Shown here: positions 36,314 to 60,718 of the stretch, piece after piece
Numbering within the stretch: the first letter of the stretch is position 1
How the letters are laid out: each line of letters begins with the position of its first letter
Source: Daphnia pulex
Lineage: Eukaryota > Arthropoda > Branchiopoda > Diplostraca > Daphniidae
Assembly: GCF_021134715.1 (NCBI RefSeq)
Contig: NC_060023.1
Location: 2,170,001-2,234,000, forward strand
Length of the DNA: 64,000 nucleotides
Direction: 5' to 3'
Notes under the pieces: generated by a model
Seen by the model: the letters and a program-made list of their open reading frames with translations, nothing else
Told to the model about the DNA's origin: nothing
Databases searched by the model: none
Translations under genes and position numbers: made by a program

Positions 36314-39300
36314 ATGAGATCTCGTATTAGTCCGAGACCCACTGTGTGGTGCCTTATCTATTGGTAAGATGATTGAAAAAAACTTATACATCTATGGTTT
36401 AATATACTAATTTGATCCTGTTTTTTTTAAAATTTATAGCTTGGTGTCATTATCTTTTTCGTTCAACCAAACTGACAGTGTGAACACACATTCTATTGAA
36501 AATGAATATCAGCCTGTTGAAGAAGCAATTATTTATCCCAAAGATGAGGAAGTGGATGTTAAAGAATATCCCAAGCTTATAACAAATTCTCTAGAAATTT
36601 CTCCAGTTGTTGCTGGGCAACCACCCCACGATGGAATTCTTCTAACCACTGAATCTCCAGCAATTTTGGATGAGTGAGTGCATTTTCCAGTTTCATTTAC
36701 TGTGCTAGAGGGGTTTTCTGTCTGACTGTACTTCCTCCTTCCTTATTCTGGTTCTAAGACCTTGGTAAAAATTTCATTTTTGTCTCTGAACATGAGTATA
36801 AAGCAAGAATTTCAAGGTTATCTTCTAGAAACACCACTAGTTAGAAATTCACTGATGTAAGCGATCGATACCTTAGTTATCGATCATTGTTATATCGAGC
36901 TAGTTGGATTATGATCATTCAGGTGACGTGGGTCTTTTAAAATTGTACACACCAGCGCTCATTTCAGCTGCGTCACTCGTCCGAGCAACTAGTCGGTCTT
37001 TTCTCCATAATGTCTCCCGTTGACTGAATTATGTCAAACTTTCTTATTTTGTTTGAAATCACCTTTGGAATTTTATTTCTTTTCATTATACCACATCAAC
37101 TGAATGGGTATTTTACACGTCTATATATTTAGTGATAATCCAATCCATCTGTTAAATCTATTTCATCATATTTATTTATTTTTTATTATTATTTCAACAG
37201 CAACCTGACATCAAGTGAAGTGACAGTGCCTGTGGATAATCTAGACGCGGATCTATCGGTACCGAGTATTGAAGTTTTATCTTCTACCGAAATTCTAGAA
37301 GAATCTGCTTATCCCGAGATTTCTGCCAGTGAGGTTATCTCTGCTGATGTTGAGCCCAATGTCCAACTGGAAAATGTTCTAACTACAAATAATGTGCTTA
37401 ATGTGACCAACAATGTGACCCGTAACAACGAGAGTGGATCTAGTGAAGATGACATCCCATCATTCAGTGAATGGACGTTAAAGGTGTTGGCGGAGGAAGA
37501 GAAATCAGGTAAATTTTTTTTGTTTAAAATCGAGAAAGTTTACTGATCGTTTTAACATTCACAAATTGTTTAGGTGCAAACGGAAGTACTGGTGTGCAAA
37601 CCCCTGCTAAATTGTCTGCCACCCCAAAATTGCGACAAAAAAACTATGCCTCGCCAGATTGCGGAGCGAAAATATTGGATGCCAACAGCGAAGCTGAACA
37701 CACGTCTGCCATTTTGGACCCGTCTAGAGATGAATATTTTTTAAGTATCTGCTCGGCGAAAATTTGGTTCGTGATTGAATTATGTGAAGCCATTCAAGCT
37801 CAAAGGGTAAGGCGATTAGTTTGGATTTGTCTTTTCTGAGGTTTTATCACTTCCTCTTGCTAATTTGTAGGTGGGCATTGCCAATTTCGAGTTATTTTCA
37901 TCCTCGCCGAAGGATTTCCGCGTTTACATTAGCGACCGTTATCCAACTCGGGATTGGGCTTTGATTGGTCTGTTCACCGCCGCTGATGAGAGGTCCATTC
38001 AAAGTTTCACACTGGAAAGACAGCTCTTTGGCAAGTTCGTTAAGGTGAGATAACTAAATGGAGAATTTTTTACTTCATTTTTAAAAATAATTGTTGGAAT
38101 TTGATAGGTGGAATTGGTCAGTCACTATGGCAAGGAACATTTTTGTCCCATATCACTTTTTCACGTCTACGGTAACAGCGAATACGAGGTGCTAGACAAT
38201 GAAGAAGATTCCCGGACGGGATCAATTTCACACCGCCAAGAAGAGGATTCAACAGAGGAAGAAATGCTTTTTGATTTGCAAAAAAATAACAGCAACACCG
38301 ATGTCGTCGTGGAAGGAAAAAATTTATTTGGGAGTGCCAAAGATGCTGTCATCAACATAGTGAAGAAAGCGGCCGAAGTCCTTACCAAGAGTCCTGCTCC
38401 ACAAAGTGTGATGGTGACCGTTAACGAAACAGATAATAAAGAAGCGATACACCCGACTGTTTGCTACACAGCAGTCGAGCCGGTCAATGTGTCACGAGCT
38501 ATCAACGGATCTCTCAGCTGCGAATGGAAAGAATTGAAATTTCTTGCCTCACTGCCTTGGCTTCACTCTTCGTTGCTCCTCCAATGTCAGAAAGAGTCGT
38601 TTGATCAAACATTTTCTTCGGTAGAATTGGCTTTCGCTGAATCTATATGGACTCGGTTGACTATTCAAGCTCTTTGCCACTGGATCTTGCCAGAAGACCC
38701 GCACATTCCAGCTTCATTAGAATCAGTCTCACCCTCAATTGTGGAGTTGGATGTGCCTGAAAATGTAAATCCGTGTACTGAAGCTCAACAGGTCGGTGAA
38801 GTGGAATCCATCGCTGCTGAGCAGCCCAGTGCTGAACAGACTGAACTCGAAAATTTGGAACAGTTATTTTCTGAAGAAATGGGAACAGTAGCAACGTCGT
38901 CGGATGACCTACCAATTGGAATGGAGACCATTATCCCAAATGATGGCTTCTTAATTGAGCCTTCAAAGCCCATTGGTGTACAACAGCAACAACAAGAGCA
39001 ACATCAACAGTATGATCAACAGCAGCCCCAGGAGCAACAGATACAGCAACAACAACATCGTCAGCAGCAGACACAGAAGGAATCGGTGTTTGTCCGGCTT
39101 TCCAACAGGTAGAGTGAAGTAGACCAATACTAAATAATTACGTTTAATAAATCTTAATTACTTACAAAACAGGATTAAAGTGCTGGAGCGCAACATGTCG
39201 TTATCCGGCCAATATTTGGAAGAGCTTAGCCGTCGGTACAAACGCCAAGTAGACGATATGCAGAAATCGTTAAATCGTACGCTACAGGTTCGTTTCCGTC

Positions 39301-40238
39301 AATTTCTATTTAAAAAATATAATACATCAATGTCATCTGAGAAATTTGTTTTCCCGTTTAGACTTTGAACGACACGTTGCAGCGAATGAGCACGCAAGAA
39401 GAGCGTTATCAAGTCGTACTTAGTCAACTTCATGGGGATATGGCCGAATTAAAAACCTCGGCGTACAAACTGGCAGAGGAGAATCTGGTCCTTCGAGCTC
39501 AGGTGACCCATTTTTCCAAACGATTTCCTTTTTTGGATTTTGTTAGCTGACTAAAGATGTTTTTTTTTTTTTTTTAATTTTATTTAGACAATTGAACAGC
39601 ACTTGTTTCTTATGGTGGTTGAGGTGATTGTCATAGCAGTATTGGTCGTCTTTCTTCTACGTAATTTTACGCGGCCACAATTTAATCAGCCACCCGATCC
39701 TTGTCCTCGTCATTCTCCGACTCACCGACAAAAAGAGCACCAGCCAGCTTCATTAGATTTCCGGCTCGAGGTCGGTCAGAAGGTTGAAGAAGTCGAGATG
39801 GTCAAAAATAATTCGCCCGTGTCCCTGAACATGTCAGAAAAGGCCTTGCAGCCATACAAGACGAAAACTCAGGTTAGTCCAACACCCAGTCTTGCCGACA
39901 GCTCGAGCTCCGGATGCGAGTCAGCTTTCAGTTTCCCAAATTCAAATTGTACAACAACGAGTCGCGATCCAAGTCCAGTTGATGGTAACAGAGCTAGGGG
40001 CAAATCGAGCAAGAGTGGTAGCAAGAAACAGCAGAAGAAAAGGAAACAAAGTCTTAATAATGTCCTCCCCAACGACAAAGCATCCATCTACCACTCGAAA
40101 GATGCCAGGTCAACTATACACCCCCCAAAAATTCGCCTCAAATCTGACAATTGGGAATGGCACTCTCGAGCTAAAATCCTTGCAGCCCAATTTATTAAAG
40201 AAAACTACCAAACGAGTGGAATGCGAAGTAGCTTTTAA
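36314..40238 (+). CDS. SUCO: SUCO/Slp1-type SUN-domain ER membrane protein
   Basis: Nine exons: 36314-36363, 36440-36673, 37201-37508, 37574-37806, 37871-38044, 38108-39108, 39173-39287, 39362-39502 and 39588-40238 (968 residues). The signal peptide is split by intron 1 (TVWCLIY then CLVSLSFSF). After an acidic spacer comes the SUN-like domain: [20 protein letters not shown], then [39 protein letters not shown] and [18 protein letters not shown]. Next are a Gln-rich tract, a coiled coil ([20 protein letters not shown]) and one C-terminal membrane helix ([18 protein letters not shown]) with a basic cytosolic tail. Slp1/SUCO family proteins protect nascent membrane proteins and support ER secretory load. 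The human protein is longer (about 1250). Confidence 0.88.
38978..39080 (+). repeat. CAG/CAA tract encoding the Gln-rich segment of SUCO
   Basis: A mixed CAA/CAG run encodes a Gln-dominated segment interrupted by Glu, His, Pro and Tyr. It is in frame, and the mixed codons suggest it is not a fresh pure-repeat expansion. Confidence 0.8.
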
Positions 40239-42072
40239 AAAAAAGGAGCGCAGAATCATAAAAAAAGAATAAGAATCTGTACAGACGGAAACGAAAAATT
40301 CCTATGACCCTTACTTTTTTTTGTACATTCTTATTGAAGAAAAAGGGACATTTGTTGTATTTTTCTAGATTGATAGTTGATTGATTAAAATGTTGACAGG
40401 GAAAAGGCCTAAATCGGATATCCGCATTTATTATTATTTTTTTTTAGAGATTGTTATTCCGGCTCTAGTCGTGACAATTGGAAATGAAAAGCAAGCAAAA
40501 AAAAAAATAATATCCTTTTCCCCTTCATTTTATGATTTGCGAAATTAGGCTATTTCGTGTGATATTTTTGATGACTTACTTACTGTACTTTTTCACGCGT
40601 TTCTTTATCCTCCCATCCGAATACTTGCCCGTTCCGTTTCGGCTGACTTTTGAGACACAAAGGTAAAAACAAAAACAAAAAATTTGGAAACCCGGAGCGG
40701 ATAATCTCGTCATTCTTTAAAAGTGTTAAGGACCCACCGGTAACTAGTAGCAATTTTAATTGTCGAAAGATGCATACAGAATGATGGAGACTATCAGTGA
40801 CTAAACGTAAGTCAGCACGAGCATAAATTTGCGGTGATATTTAAACAATTCTTGGGTTTCATGTGAATTTTCTACTTTTTGTGTCATGACCGACAGCTTT
40901 TTGTTTTGTGTGTTCGATTTTTTAACGGTATATACTCGCTTGCTGTTTCAATACAATTAGCTCGTTTTACAATCCCATAAACGCAACTTTGAAATCATCT
41001 TTTTAAGTCTCCGATTTGTTTTAACCAGTGATTTGTTAACATATTCAACTATGTGATAGTGACTCTTTTCTTCTAGGAAATAGAGCGCAATGAACAGCGG
41101 GCGATAGTTAGGAACAAGAACAGGTTTTCTTATTGCCGGAAGGGAAAGGTGTGTTCCATATTCCATTTGACATGTTTTTGCGGGTAACCGACCCTTTTCA
41201 AACTACTAGTTATTTTACATAAAAAAGGTTGTTGTCATTTTGAAGAAAATTCATTTTCTAAGTCAGATTAAATCAAATGTGCTTCACTCAAGGTGAACAG
41301 CAGTGAGGGTTTTTTCAAGATATATGACTATGCGTCTTGTTATTTTACTTATTTTTTGCGATTTTCCTTCTTGATGGATTTTCATTAGCATTTTATCAAG
41401 GGTCCACTTTTCATTAAGTCAACGTCTCTTGGGTAAATCTATTTTGCGAATAGTTTTAAGGTTTAACAGTTAAATTACTTGGTGTCTGTAATCGACCATT
41501 TCAATAATAGATACCGGTTCCCAGATTTAAGGAAAGACATTAAAGAAAATTTGCGTATGTACTGAATAATACTAAAACCTAGTTAATCCTGGCTGATTTA
41601 AACTAAATGCTCAGTGTAAGTAGTGCTTTTTGTATTGACCTTGGCGATAACCTTTGCTACATTACATAGTCAAATCACGTAATAAGCGATACTAACTTGC
41701 ATAACAACAGTCGTGATGTTGAATATGTAACAGCAACTCACGAGCGATAATGAGGACGGCGCCATGGATAAAAATAAGTTTGTCATTTCACATTGATAAC
41801 AGGTAAATACAAATTTCAAAAATTTCAGTTCCTATGGAAGGTTTTTCTAAAGCTGGTCCACCGAAATTTCAACAGGAATGCAAATTCGAATATATGTAGG
41901 TTTGGCTGACATGTCGAGACCTATTAATAGTTCTGACACATTTTAACGAATTGATGCAGCGTGAATTTTAGATAACGAAAGTAAAAGTCGTGCATATTTT
42001 TTTTTGTATCATTTGTATTTATTATTACTGTAGTACTGCTGCAACTGTTCGTGGCGACAACAGAGCGACATT
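40239..42072. other. 3' UTR of SUCO and intergenic DNA
   Basis: Begins with the SUCO 3' UTR (several poly-T/poly-A runs). No supported exon follows until the receptor gene. Confidence 0.5.
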
Positions 42073-43160
42073 TTACCTCGGGCAGTGAATGATTTTTCGG
42101 AATGATTTTCGAAAGTTATCCGAAATGAATGCGTACAGAAAGGGGTTCATGCAGGAATTCATGTAAGCTAGTATGTGCGACGTTATTTGTATCACAACGG
42201 TAACGGGTGAGGTGTTAAACAAGGCCAGACTTTTCAAAAGCAAATACAGCTGAATGGGGAGCCAACATATGGCGAAAGTGAAAACAACGATGCACACCAG
42301 GCGAGTAACACGCATCTTTTTACCGCGCTGACGCCTAACGGAAACACGCCCTCCGGGCGTTGTCCGTCTCCACAAATGCGTGAGCATGCCTACGTATAAT
42401 CCGCAAATTAGCAAAAGTGGGACGACATAAGAAGTTGCAAAAAATGCGATCTGAAAGGCATAGTAGCTCCATCCTTCCTAAACGAAATAGTTTGTTTGTT
42501 TGTTTTTTAATAGAAAAAATTGCGTGATTTAAACAATTTTTTCAATTAATAAGGAGAGTTTACTGTTTACTGTCATTTTCGTAATGTTTGAAAGAATTCA
42601 ATAACCTTGTGGAGAAACCGACAACCGGTATACTCTTCGCCAGCAAATTGGTACACAACGTGTCCGTGGGCCATCAGTAATGGGACACAGGCCGAGAAAA
42701 TAACAACCTAAATGGAACGTGAAAATCTGCGCTGTAAGTATGGAGAAATCGGAGAAATTGAAAAGGTTAGTACTTCATGAGAAAGAAATACCCAAGTAAC
42801 GGCGATTGCCCAATACGTCTTTGTTTTTGTTCGAATAGAGATGGAACTGAGCGGATGGACAACAATTAAATAGCGATCAAGTGACATTAGAACTAAGGTG
42901 TAAATACTGGCATTAGCTGTCACGATAACTAGATATTGGACAATTTTACACCAGACCTCACCAAACGGCCAAAAGAGTAGAGCGTAATCCGAGGCAGTGA
43001 ACGGAACGCAAAATACAATAAATAAAATATCGGCAAGTGCTAAATTGACGATGAGCAGGTTGGTTGTGCTACGCATTCGCGAATTGGCAACGACCACCGT
43101 TACAACTAGGGCATTACCGAAGAACCCAACTATGGCAATAATTCCAAATATGACGGGTAC
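42073..43160 (-). CDS. AstA-R: Allatostatin-A receptor-like class A GPCR, N-terminal exon not found
   Basis: Three exons join in phase: 43160-42792, 42707-42606 and 42477-42073. They cover TM1 to the C-tail of a rhodopsin-family receptor. Key motifs are GFFGNALVV (TM1), NLLIVNLALADILF (TM2), FGEVWCKIVQYL with the TM3 cysteine, LMSLDRYLIVVHPL (DRY), a loop-2 cysteine (YTGCRFL), FAICWLPIQLYLLLKSL (CWxP) and NSCMNPFLYAFISDNFRKSF (NPxxY-like). The pattern is that of allatostatin-A receptors, the arthropod relatives of galanin receptors. The short tail after IIHCPR is typical. The exon with the initiator Met and extracellular N-terminus lies upstream and was not identified, so the annotated CDS is partial at its 5' end. 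Confidence 0.87.
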
Positions 43161-44456
43161 CTTGAACGAGAAATAAATTCAACATCAAGCACACATGACA
43201 ATTAGTTCAAAAGGGATAGTGTTTTTAGTTACATGAGTTAATCGAGGATCCTAAATGAGGTAATTTTTTGTAGATAATAGTAATAATGTTTTTATCTAGA
43301 TAATTGGAGCTCCATTAGCGAATCAAATACCTCACAAGGCAAGTATCGACTATCGAGATAGTCTAGTTAAACTAACGGACCTCGATTAGCTATGTACCCA
43401 AATAACAGGAACCCTATTTGAAATGAAATCAATTGGAGTTGCTAAATAAGGTCAAATTCCATACCACTATAGAAATTATGTGTAGCATAGCAAAAACATG
43501 GAAATTCAATCATTTATGCATTCTTCTACCACAGAGCATTTTTTTGTTTAATAATGTCGTAACAAAACTTGAAAAACTAAACTCTGATTTCGCTTAACTT
43601 GAGCCAACAGGAAATAAATTACGCCCAACGCGCAAGTGGTACGGCGTAACACGCTAACGAACACACAATTGAGATTTTTATTTTTACAAACCTTATATAA
43701 CATCCGATTATTGAGGAGGGGGTCCATGCGCTTACACACACACGATGTGCGATGTGCCCGCACATCGTGCAACAACACTATAGGGGTCCAAAACATTATG
43801 GCAAATTGGCAATCAACATTTATTTGAAATTTCAGCATGTTAGCAGCTGCTGGCTGGCTGCTGGCCCCTATACATTGCCAGACTGATTTGTGATTTCCAA
43901 GTCACGGCCTCACGGGTAAAAACTAAAAAGTAATTTTAAAAATACAACTATCAGGTAAACTTAAATGACAATTTTTTAGCCTTCAATTTTCGTGTAAGTG
44001 CAGTTTATTATGGCAAGTTTTTAGTTATCTAATATAAATAAACCTCAACCCAACTTTTTGCTGTTTTCACGCATTGTGGTGCCATCTAGTAGAAGGAGAT
44101 ATAATCGATTTGGCATCGATCTTGAAAATAGCAGCATTACTTTCCAGCGGAAGTTCGTCTGCAGTAAACAAATCAGAAATCGAAACGTTACGTCCGGTCA
44201 CGTCTTACAGTTAGGTTAGGTTAAAGAAGGTGGCTTGTTTAATACCGACTTGCCATAATGTTGTGTGTTAGTTTCAGCATTTGGGCATACTGAGCATTTG
44301 GCAAAAACGTCCGTTCACGAAAAATTATCTTTCTTTTTCCATTGCCCAATGTGCAGTATCCTTCAAAAGAATCCGAACGACAATTTGTTTTTTTCAAAAA
44401 GCCACCTATCCATATTGCGGGGAACTGGATTTGGTTTATAGGCCGAATTTGGGGGG
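43161..44456. other. Upstream region of the allatostatin-A receptor
   Basis: It must hold at least one N-terminal receptor exon, or the exon lies further right. None of the frames here has a convincing start plus N-glycosylation motifs plus donor. The frame 43838-43548 (minus) is not receptor-like. Confidence 0.4.
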
Positions 44457-45900
44457 TTAGGAAGTAAAGCGAAGTTCATCACCGCTCAAGTACCCACCAG
44501 GTACAACGAACACATTGTCCACCTACAAAAAGATGATTGTTAGTTGTCAGTGAAGGATTTTTTACATTCTCATTCCAACAAAACAACCTCATAGTCATCG
44601 TATGGCTCATTTTCTCCGCCTTCACTTTCCGAATCGGTCGAAGGTTTGTCTGGTTCAACTTCCCATTCGTCATCAGAATCGACATCGTAATCGAATATAT
44701 TCTGTAGAAAAGATGGCGTACATTTATTGCTTTATTCATGTTTTCTTTCAAATAATACATACCTCTTTGCCGAAAGGACGTCTTGGGCCCACTGAATGAC
44801 TAGATTTTGACAAGTGTCATCAATGTACACAGATCTAGTGTCTTGTGATTTTCCTCTAGGACTTCACACAAGTTTCTCATGAATACTAACCTTTTTCATA
44901 TTTTGAAGGTTAACATTTTTCACAGAATGAAGTAAGTTTAGAACCAGAAAAACTGAAAGATGAATTAGTGTACTTGTTATTTTTTCTATTGTTGGGTGTT
45001 CTTACCTGAGAGTTCAATTGTGGTTTTGCTAACCCTACAGAAGAGCCCCCACCTTCTGTCCCCTTGCTGAATGATTCTTCAACTTTACCAATATTTGGTG
45101 CCTCCCGAGTCGTTCGCTGCCAAACTGAGAAATAGTAGGTTTGAATACCTTTTTGAACCAAAAACGAACGTTCGAGAAAATCGATACGCGCGTCGTAATT
45201 CTTTTTCTTTTCTGCTTCCTTGTTCTTCTTTTCTTCTTCTTTGTTTTTCATCTCGGCTACTCTTTCTTCTGCTCTCTTTTTCTTTTCTTCTTCTTTTTCT
45301 CTCCTCAATTGTTCCTTAAGTACTTTCTCCTCTGCAATTTTTATTTCTCTAGCCTAAACAAATTGAAAAAAAATGAATGAACAAATATTCAAATAAATGA
45401 AATAGTTTCGTTATTGTGGATGTTCACTTTGGTCTTCTGTTTGATTGCAGCGGTGACCCCTCCTTCTGCTGTAATGGCTGGATTGCTCTCCGATTTCATA
45501 TCACTTTTGTCACATTCTTCCTTTACATTATTTGCATCTATGTAATTATAAAAACAAAAACAACCACATTTAATTTCCCATCTCTTTACTGCTATCCAGT
45601 TCTGCATACCTAAACTTGATTTGTGTGGTTGGACGGACTGTGTTACCATGTTATTGTCAAAACCATCATCCAGTTCAGAATCATCCAAGACATCTTCTCG
45701 TGCTAATTGACTCTCAGCAGCCTTATTCACTTTGATGTTCTGTTTTGGTGCCTCACGAGTCGTTCGCTGCCGAACTGATAATGAGATGTTCGGTTTGAAT
45801 TCCTTCTTTGGTTTTGCAGCCCCTTTATCAGTCCAAAAGAGGGTAGACCTACTATGATCCCTTTCACCACTAGATCTAAAAATTAACTGTTTTTAAAAAC
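44457..45900 (-). pseudogene. CHAF1A: Degenerate CAF-1 large subunit (CHAF1A/p150) fragment
   Basis: Three short exons read in order: one ending GPRRPFGKE at 44763, 44701-44588 with FDYDVDSDDEWEVEPDKPS, and 44522-44457 with NVFVVPGGYLSGDE. These match the acidic/ED region and the following segment of the histone chaperone CAF-1 p150. The upstream part (45350-44910) has a Lys/Glu/Arg-rich stretch like the KER domain. It then drifts into a segment, RQRTTREAP, that occurs twice (45113 and 45768). The conserved tryptophan-rich motif expected between KER and ED is not found, and the frame ends 21 codons into the last exon, far short of the normal C-terminus. It is read as a truncated, rearranged copy; a working but very diverged gene is not excluded. 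Confidence 0.55.
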
Positions 45901-47156
45901 AATGTTTTATTTGAAAATGTAAAGGTCCCTGATCCAAAGGCATTCATCCGGGCCATGGCTTCCTTAAAGAGATCTGAATGATTTTTGCTCATTTTTAATC
46001 TTGGCAATAGATTTAATCATCACAAATCACAAAACGCCAAAACTGACCAAGAGTCTGGGGCACTGAAGAGGGACATCAAATCAAGAACTCCAAAAATTTG
46101 AGCTGTGACTGTGCATAGCCTACTAAATGACCTAGTTCAAGCCTGTTCCATTGGGCTCTAAAAGTGACCGACGCCTCAGGCTATGGGAGGAGCTTATTCC
46201 AGAATGGACACTAGCGACTCCACCAAAGAGTTTTGGAACTTCATTGGGTTTTTGTTTTGTAAACAGTTTTGTTTTGTTTGTTAGACATTTACTCTTTTGA
46301 AAGTGTTGGACATTAAAGACGTTGACAATGATTGAATGGTTTGAAAAATTCTCTATTGCAAGCCTTCTGTTCAGTTTCATGGTAAGTAGCATAAGTAAAC
46401 AAAAATCATTACATTAAGAAATGTATAATGTGTCATGGTTTTCTTAAACTTTGCCTTATGAAAAGGCTCTGTATTTTTGGTTCAAAGGCTTTGATTTGAA
46501 ATTTATCTTTGGCATTTCTTTATCTGTTTTCTCGTTGCCAAAATTAGTAAATGCTGGACGTAAAAACTTAGCCAGTATCCATCTAATCATCTTTTCATTG
46601 TGTTTAGGTGACTTATCCCCACAACTCATTGTGTCACATTTCATTAAAAAAGGAGTTAAGAAATTTGTGAAATCTTCCTGCATATGTGTTGTTTCGATAA
46701 TTGAATAAAAAGGCGCATTAAGTCATAATGAAGCCCTTAGGTTATAAAATAATAATGAAGCCCTTCGGTTATAAAGCCTATAATTAGGCTAAACGGAACG
46801 CAAAATCAAAAATCGCTGGTTTCTTTCTTCATAAATCTTAAAAGAAATAGAATCTGAATTATTTTTCTGTATTTTCATATATAATTTTGAAAGATTCACT
46901 ATAATGGAACTAAGCGATCAAACCAAGTAATATTTGGCGGAAATTTAAAAATATAGAAACATGTGTATATTTTTCAAAAAGTTGTTCTTCGTCTCCAGTA
47001 GATTGCGCCACAGTCCATTCGACCTAGAAAAAAAGGAGGCAGGACATCGGTCAAAACCAATGCACGGGCGAGATAGCCATGGAGCAGGCTTTGACAAGTC
47101 ACATTTAGACATTTAGTAGGCTATGGACTGTGCAACTAACTTAAGATTCAAAACGG
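45901..47156. other. Intergenic region left of the transposon-rich segment
   Basis: A small minus-strand stretch near 45990-45890 (DLFKEAMARMNAFGSGTFTF) looks coding-like but could not be linked to a gene. There is a short direct repeat, AATGAAGCCCTT-GGTTATAAA, twice around 46728-46780. Nothing else is supported. Confidence 0.4.
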
Positions 47157-47315
47157 GCCCCCCTATATCGTGTACGCATCACCGTGTACGCATACTGCCT
47201 ATATCGTGTCATCTACCGTGTATTTGCTCAACTCCTCCCCGAAGGGGGAGGAGCCTAGGGCCGTGTCAAGTACACGATTTCTCCTAAATCGTGTATTCGT
47301 GTCGTGCCGAATGAA
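47157..47315. repeat. Iterated CGTGTA motifs with hairpin: candidate element terminus
   Basis: At least seven ATCGTGTA, ACCGTGTA or CCGTGTCA variants lie in both orientations within about 160 bp. They surround a perfect hairpin at 47232-47253 (stem CTCCTCCCC/GGGGAGGAG, loop of 4). Such arrays near the 3' end of a transposase gene resemble subterminal binding sites. Confidence 0.45.
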
Positions 47316-48405
47316 AGATATTTTTGTAGTGTTTTACAACAATTTGAGGTGATATGTTACTAGTAAGTATTTAAAAAAAAATAAGAATCATATTAGAAAA
47401 GGTAGGTTACAGTTAATTCATTAAGGTTTTTTCTTTTCTGTAAGTGACATTTAATGAAGGTTTATCTACAATGGTAAATATTGACACGTAACACAGCTAC
47501 AAATTTTATATTCTTTTCTGCATGTAATATTTCTTTTCTTTCTCATACACAGGAAGCTTTCAGACAAAAATTCAAAGTTGAGGTGATTTAAGTATCTTAC
47601 TGCTATTTGGCTTCATGTCAGTGGATATCGTACAGGTTTTCTTTTGACATAACTGAATACGTTACACTACTAAGCTGTTCATAGTTAACTCCTTTTATTT
47701 TTGTTATAGGTATTTAGTAACTTTAACCTGAAGTATTACAAGTTCAGCTGTTAAATTCTTTCGAAATATTTCAAATATTTGTGGAAAGTTCAAGTCATTC
47801 CTGTGAGTGAAGAAAGCTTCCCCGTTCCTTACCTGGAAAAATTTTGCTCAAGTATTTCAAGTCTATTATTTCTGTCTCTCAGCATGAACAATTTGAAGCA
47901 TTAACTTGTTTAGTTTATTGATGTCTTTCAGTTGAGATGTATCAATGTAAAAGGCAGGTCAACATGAAATGTACAATTTGTTATGTAACACTGCTGAAGC
48001 GTTATTTTGTCTGTTATTATCCCTTTACATTCCACAATAAAGAAAATTTAGCATAGTGTTTGTAAGGGTAGACAAGGGTAGACAAATATTCAGCTTACAT
48101 TTAAGTGTTTAACCATATTCACGTCTTTGGAAGGATGATGAAGAAACACTATAGAGGTAAATCTATTGATAAAGGTATATAATATTTATATATTATATAC
48201 GACTTATACAATTTATACATCGTTTATCCCCACGTTTGGGACCCTACCATTTTGGTTGTAAAAAGCTTTATTTAAATAAAACAACTATTGTTACTTTGTG
48301 CTACATGGCGATTTTAAAACACAGTCAGTCAGAACTAGTTTTTTTTTCTTTTTTACAATGTATTGTTCTTTATTAACCATGAAGATGAACGAAGGTAAAC
48401 CATTA
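47316..48405. other. 3' flank of the transposase gene
   Basis: AT-rich, with no supported exon. It presumably holds the 3' UTR of the minus-strand gene ending at 48406. Confidence 0.45.
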
Positions 48406-59626
<11,221 letters not shown>

Positions 59627-59975
59627 TCTTTTTTTGTAGGAACCCATTTTATTGGAATAGCTACAAACTTACAAACACTTTCTCAATCACGTTGTCCAGC
59701 AAACACTTGAAAAGAGGTTAAAAATACTACCATGCGGTATGACCATATATGGTGACAGCTGTGAGGTTATTCAAGGTCGTCTACTACTAATAGCCCAAAG
59801 ATATTCTTCAAAAATCTGTTGCTCCCACAAATATCGATATGCAGTATGACTTTAGATCGTTACCGCTTAGAGGTCATTCGAGGTCGTCTAAGGTTTCCAA
59901 CAAAGTAATTCGTGGTCGTAGCACAACCAACTGTGATACTGTAACTACTATATGTGAACACCAAAAAAGCCCTTA

Positions 59976-60718
59976 TTATCATGAATTTCGACCCTGTTTC
60001 CGGAATTTAAAAATTAAAGTTATACAATTTATACAATTTATACAATTTATACAATTTATAAAAAAAAAATTAGAAAATGGTTTCATCTCAATTTAAATAA
60101 CTCACACATCAATATCCACTTGAAATACATTACGTAAACATTACTCAAAACTGTCATGATAACAAAAATTACTTCAAAAATTGCAAAAGTTATTACATTT
60201 TTCTAGTTTCAATTCAATCAAATACTACACCGGAAAAAAAAATGAAATTACTAATATTACCAGGTTTCGGTAGAAGAGCTTGTGATGGCAAATTTCTGTC
60301 CTTGTTGATCACAAATGTCGGCAAAGAGGTATCAGAAAACATGGAAATTATATTTATCATATAATCCATTCTTTTTTTGTAGGAACCCATTTTATTGGAA
60401 TAGCTACAAACTTACAAACACTTTCTCAATCACGTTGTCCAGCAAACACTTGAAAAGAGGTTAAAAATACTACCATGCGGTATGACCATATATGGTGACA
60501 GCTGTGAGGTTATTCAAGGTCGTCTACTACTAATAGCCCAAAGATATTCTTCAAAAATCTGTTGCTCCCACAAATATCGATATGCAGTATGACTTTAGAT
60601 CGTTACCGCTTAGAGGTCATTCGAGGTCGTCTAAGGTTTCCAACAAAGTAATTCGTGGTCGTAGCACAACCAACTGTGATACTGTAACTACTATATGTGA
60701 ACACCAAAAAAGCCCTTA
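59976..60718. repeat. 743-bp tandem duplication, unit 2
   Basis: Exact-looking copy of the preceding unit. It carries an extra copy of transposase exon 1 (about 60369-60261) with its splice donor, and so an alternative 5' start. Confidence 0.9.

Noticed and set aside
43548-43838. Minus-strand frame as the N-terminal exon of the allatostatin receptor
   Set aside because: No glycosylation sites, wrong composition for a receptor N-terminus, and no donor in the right phase to join 43160.
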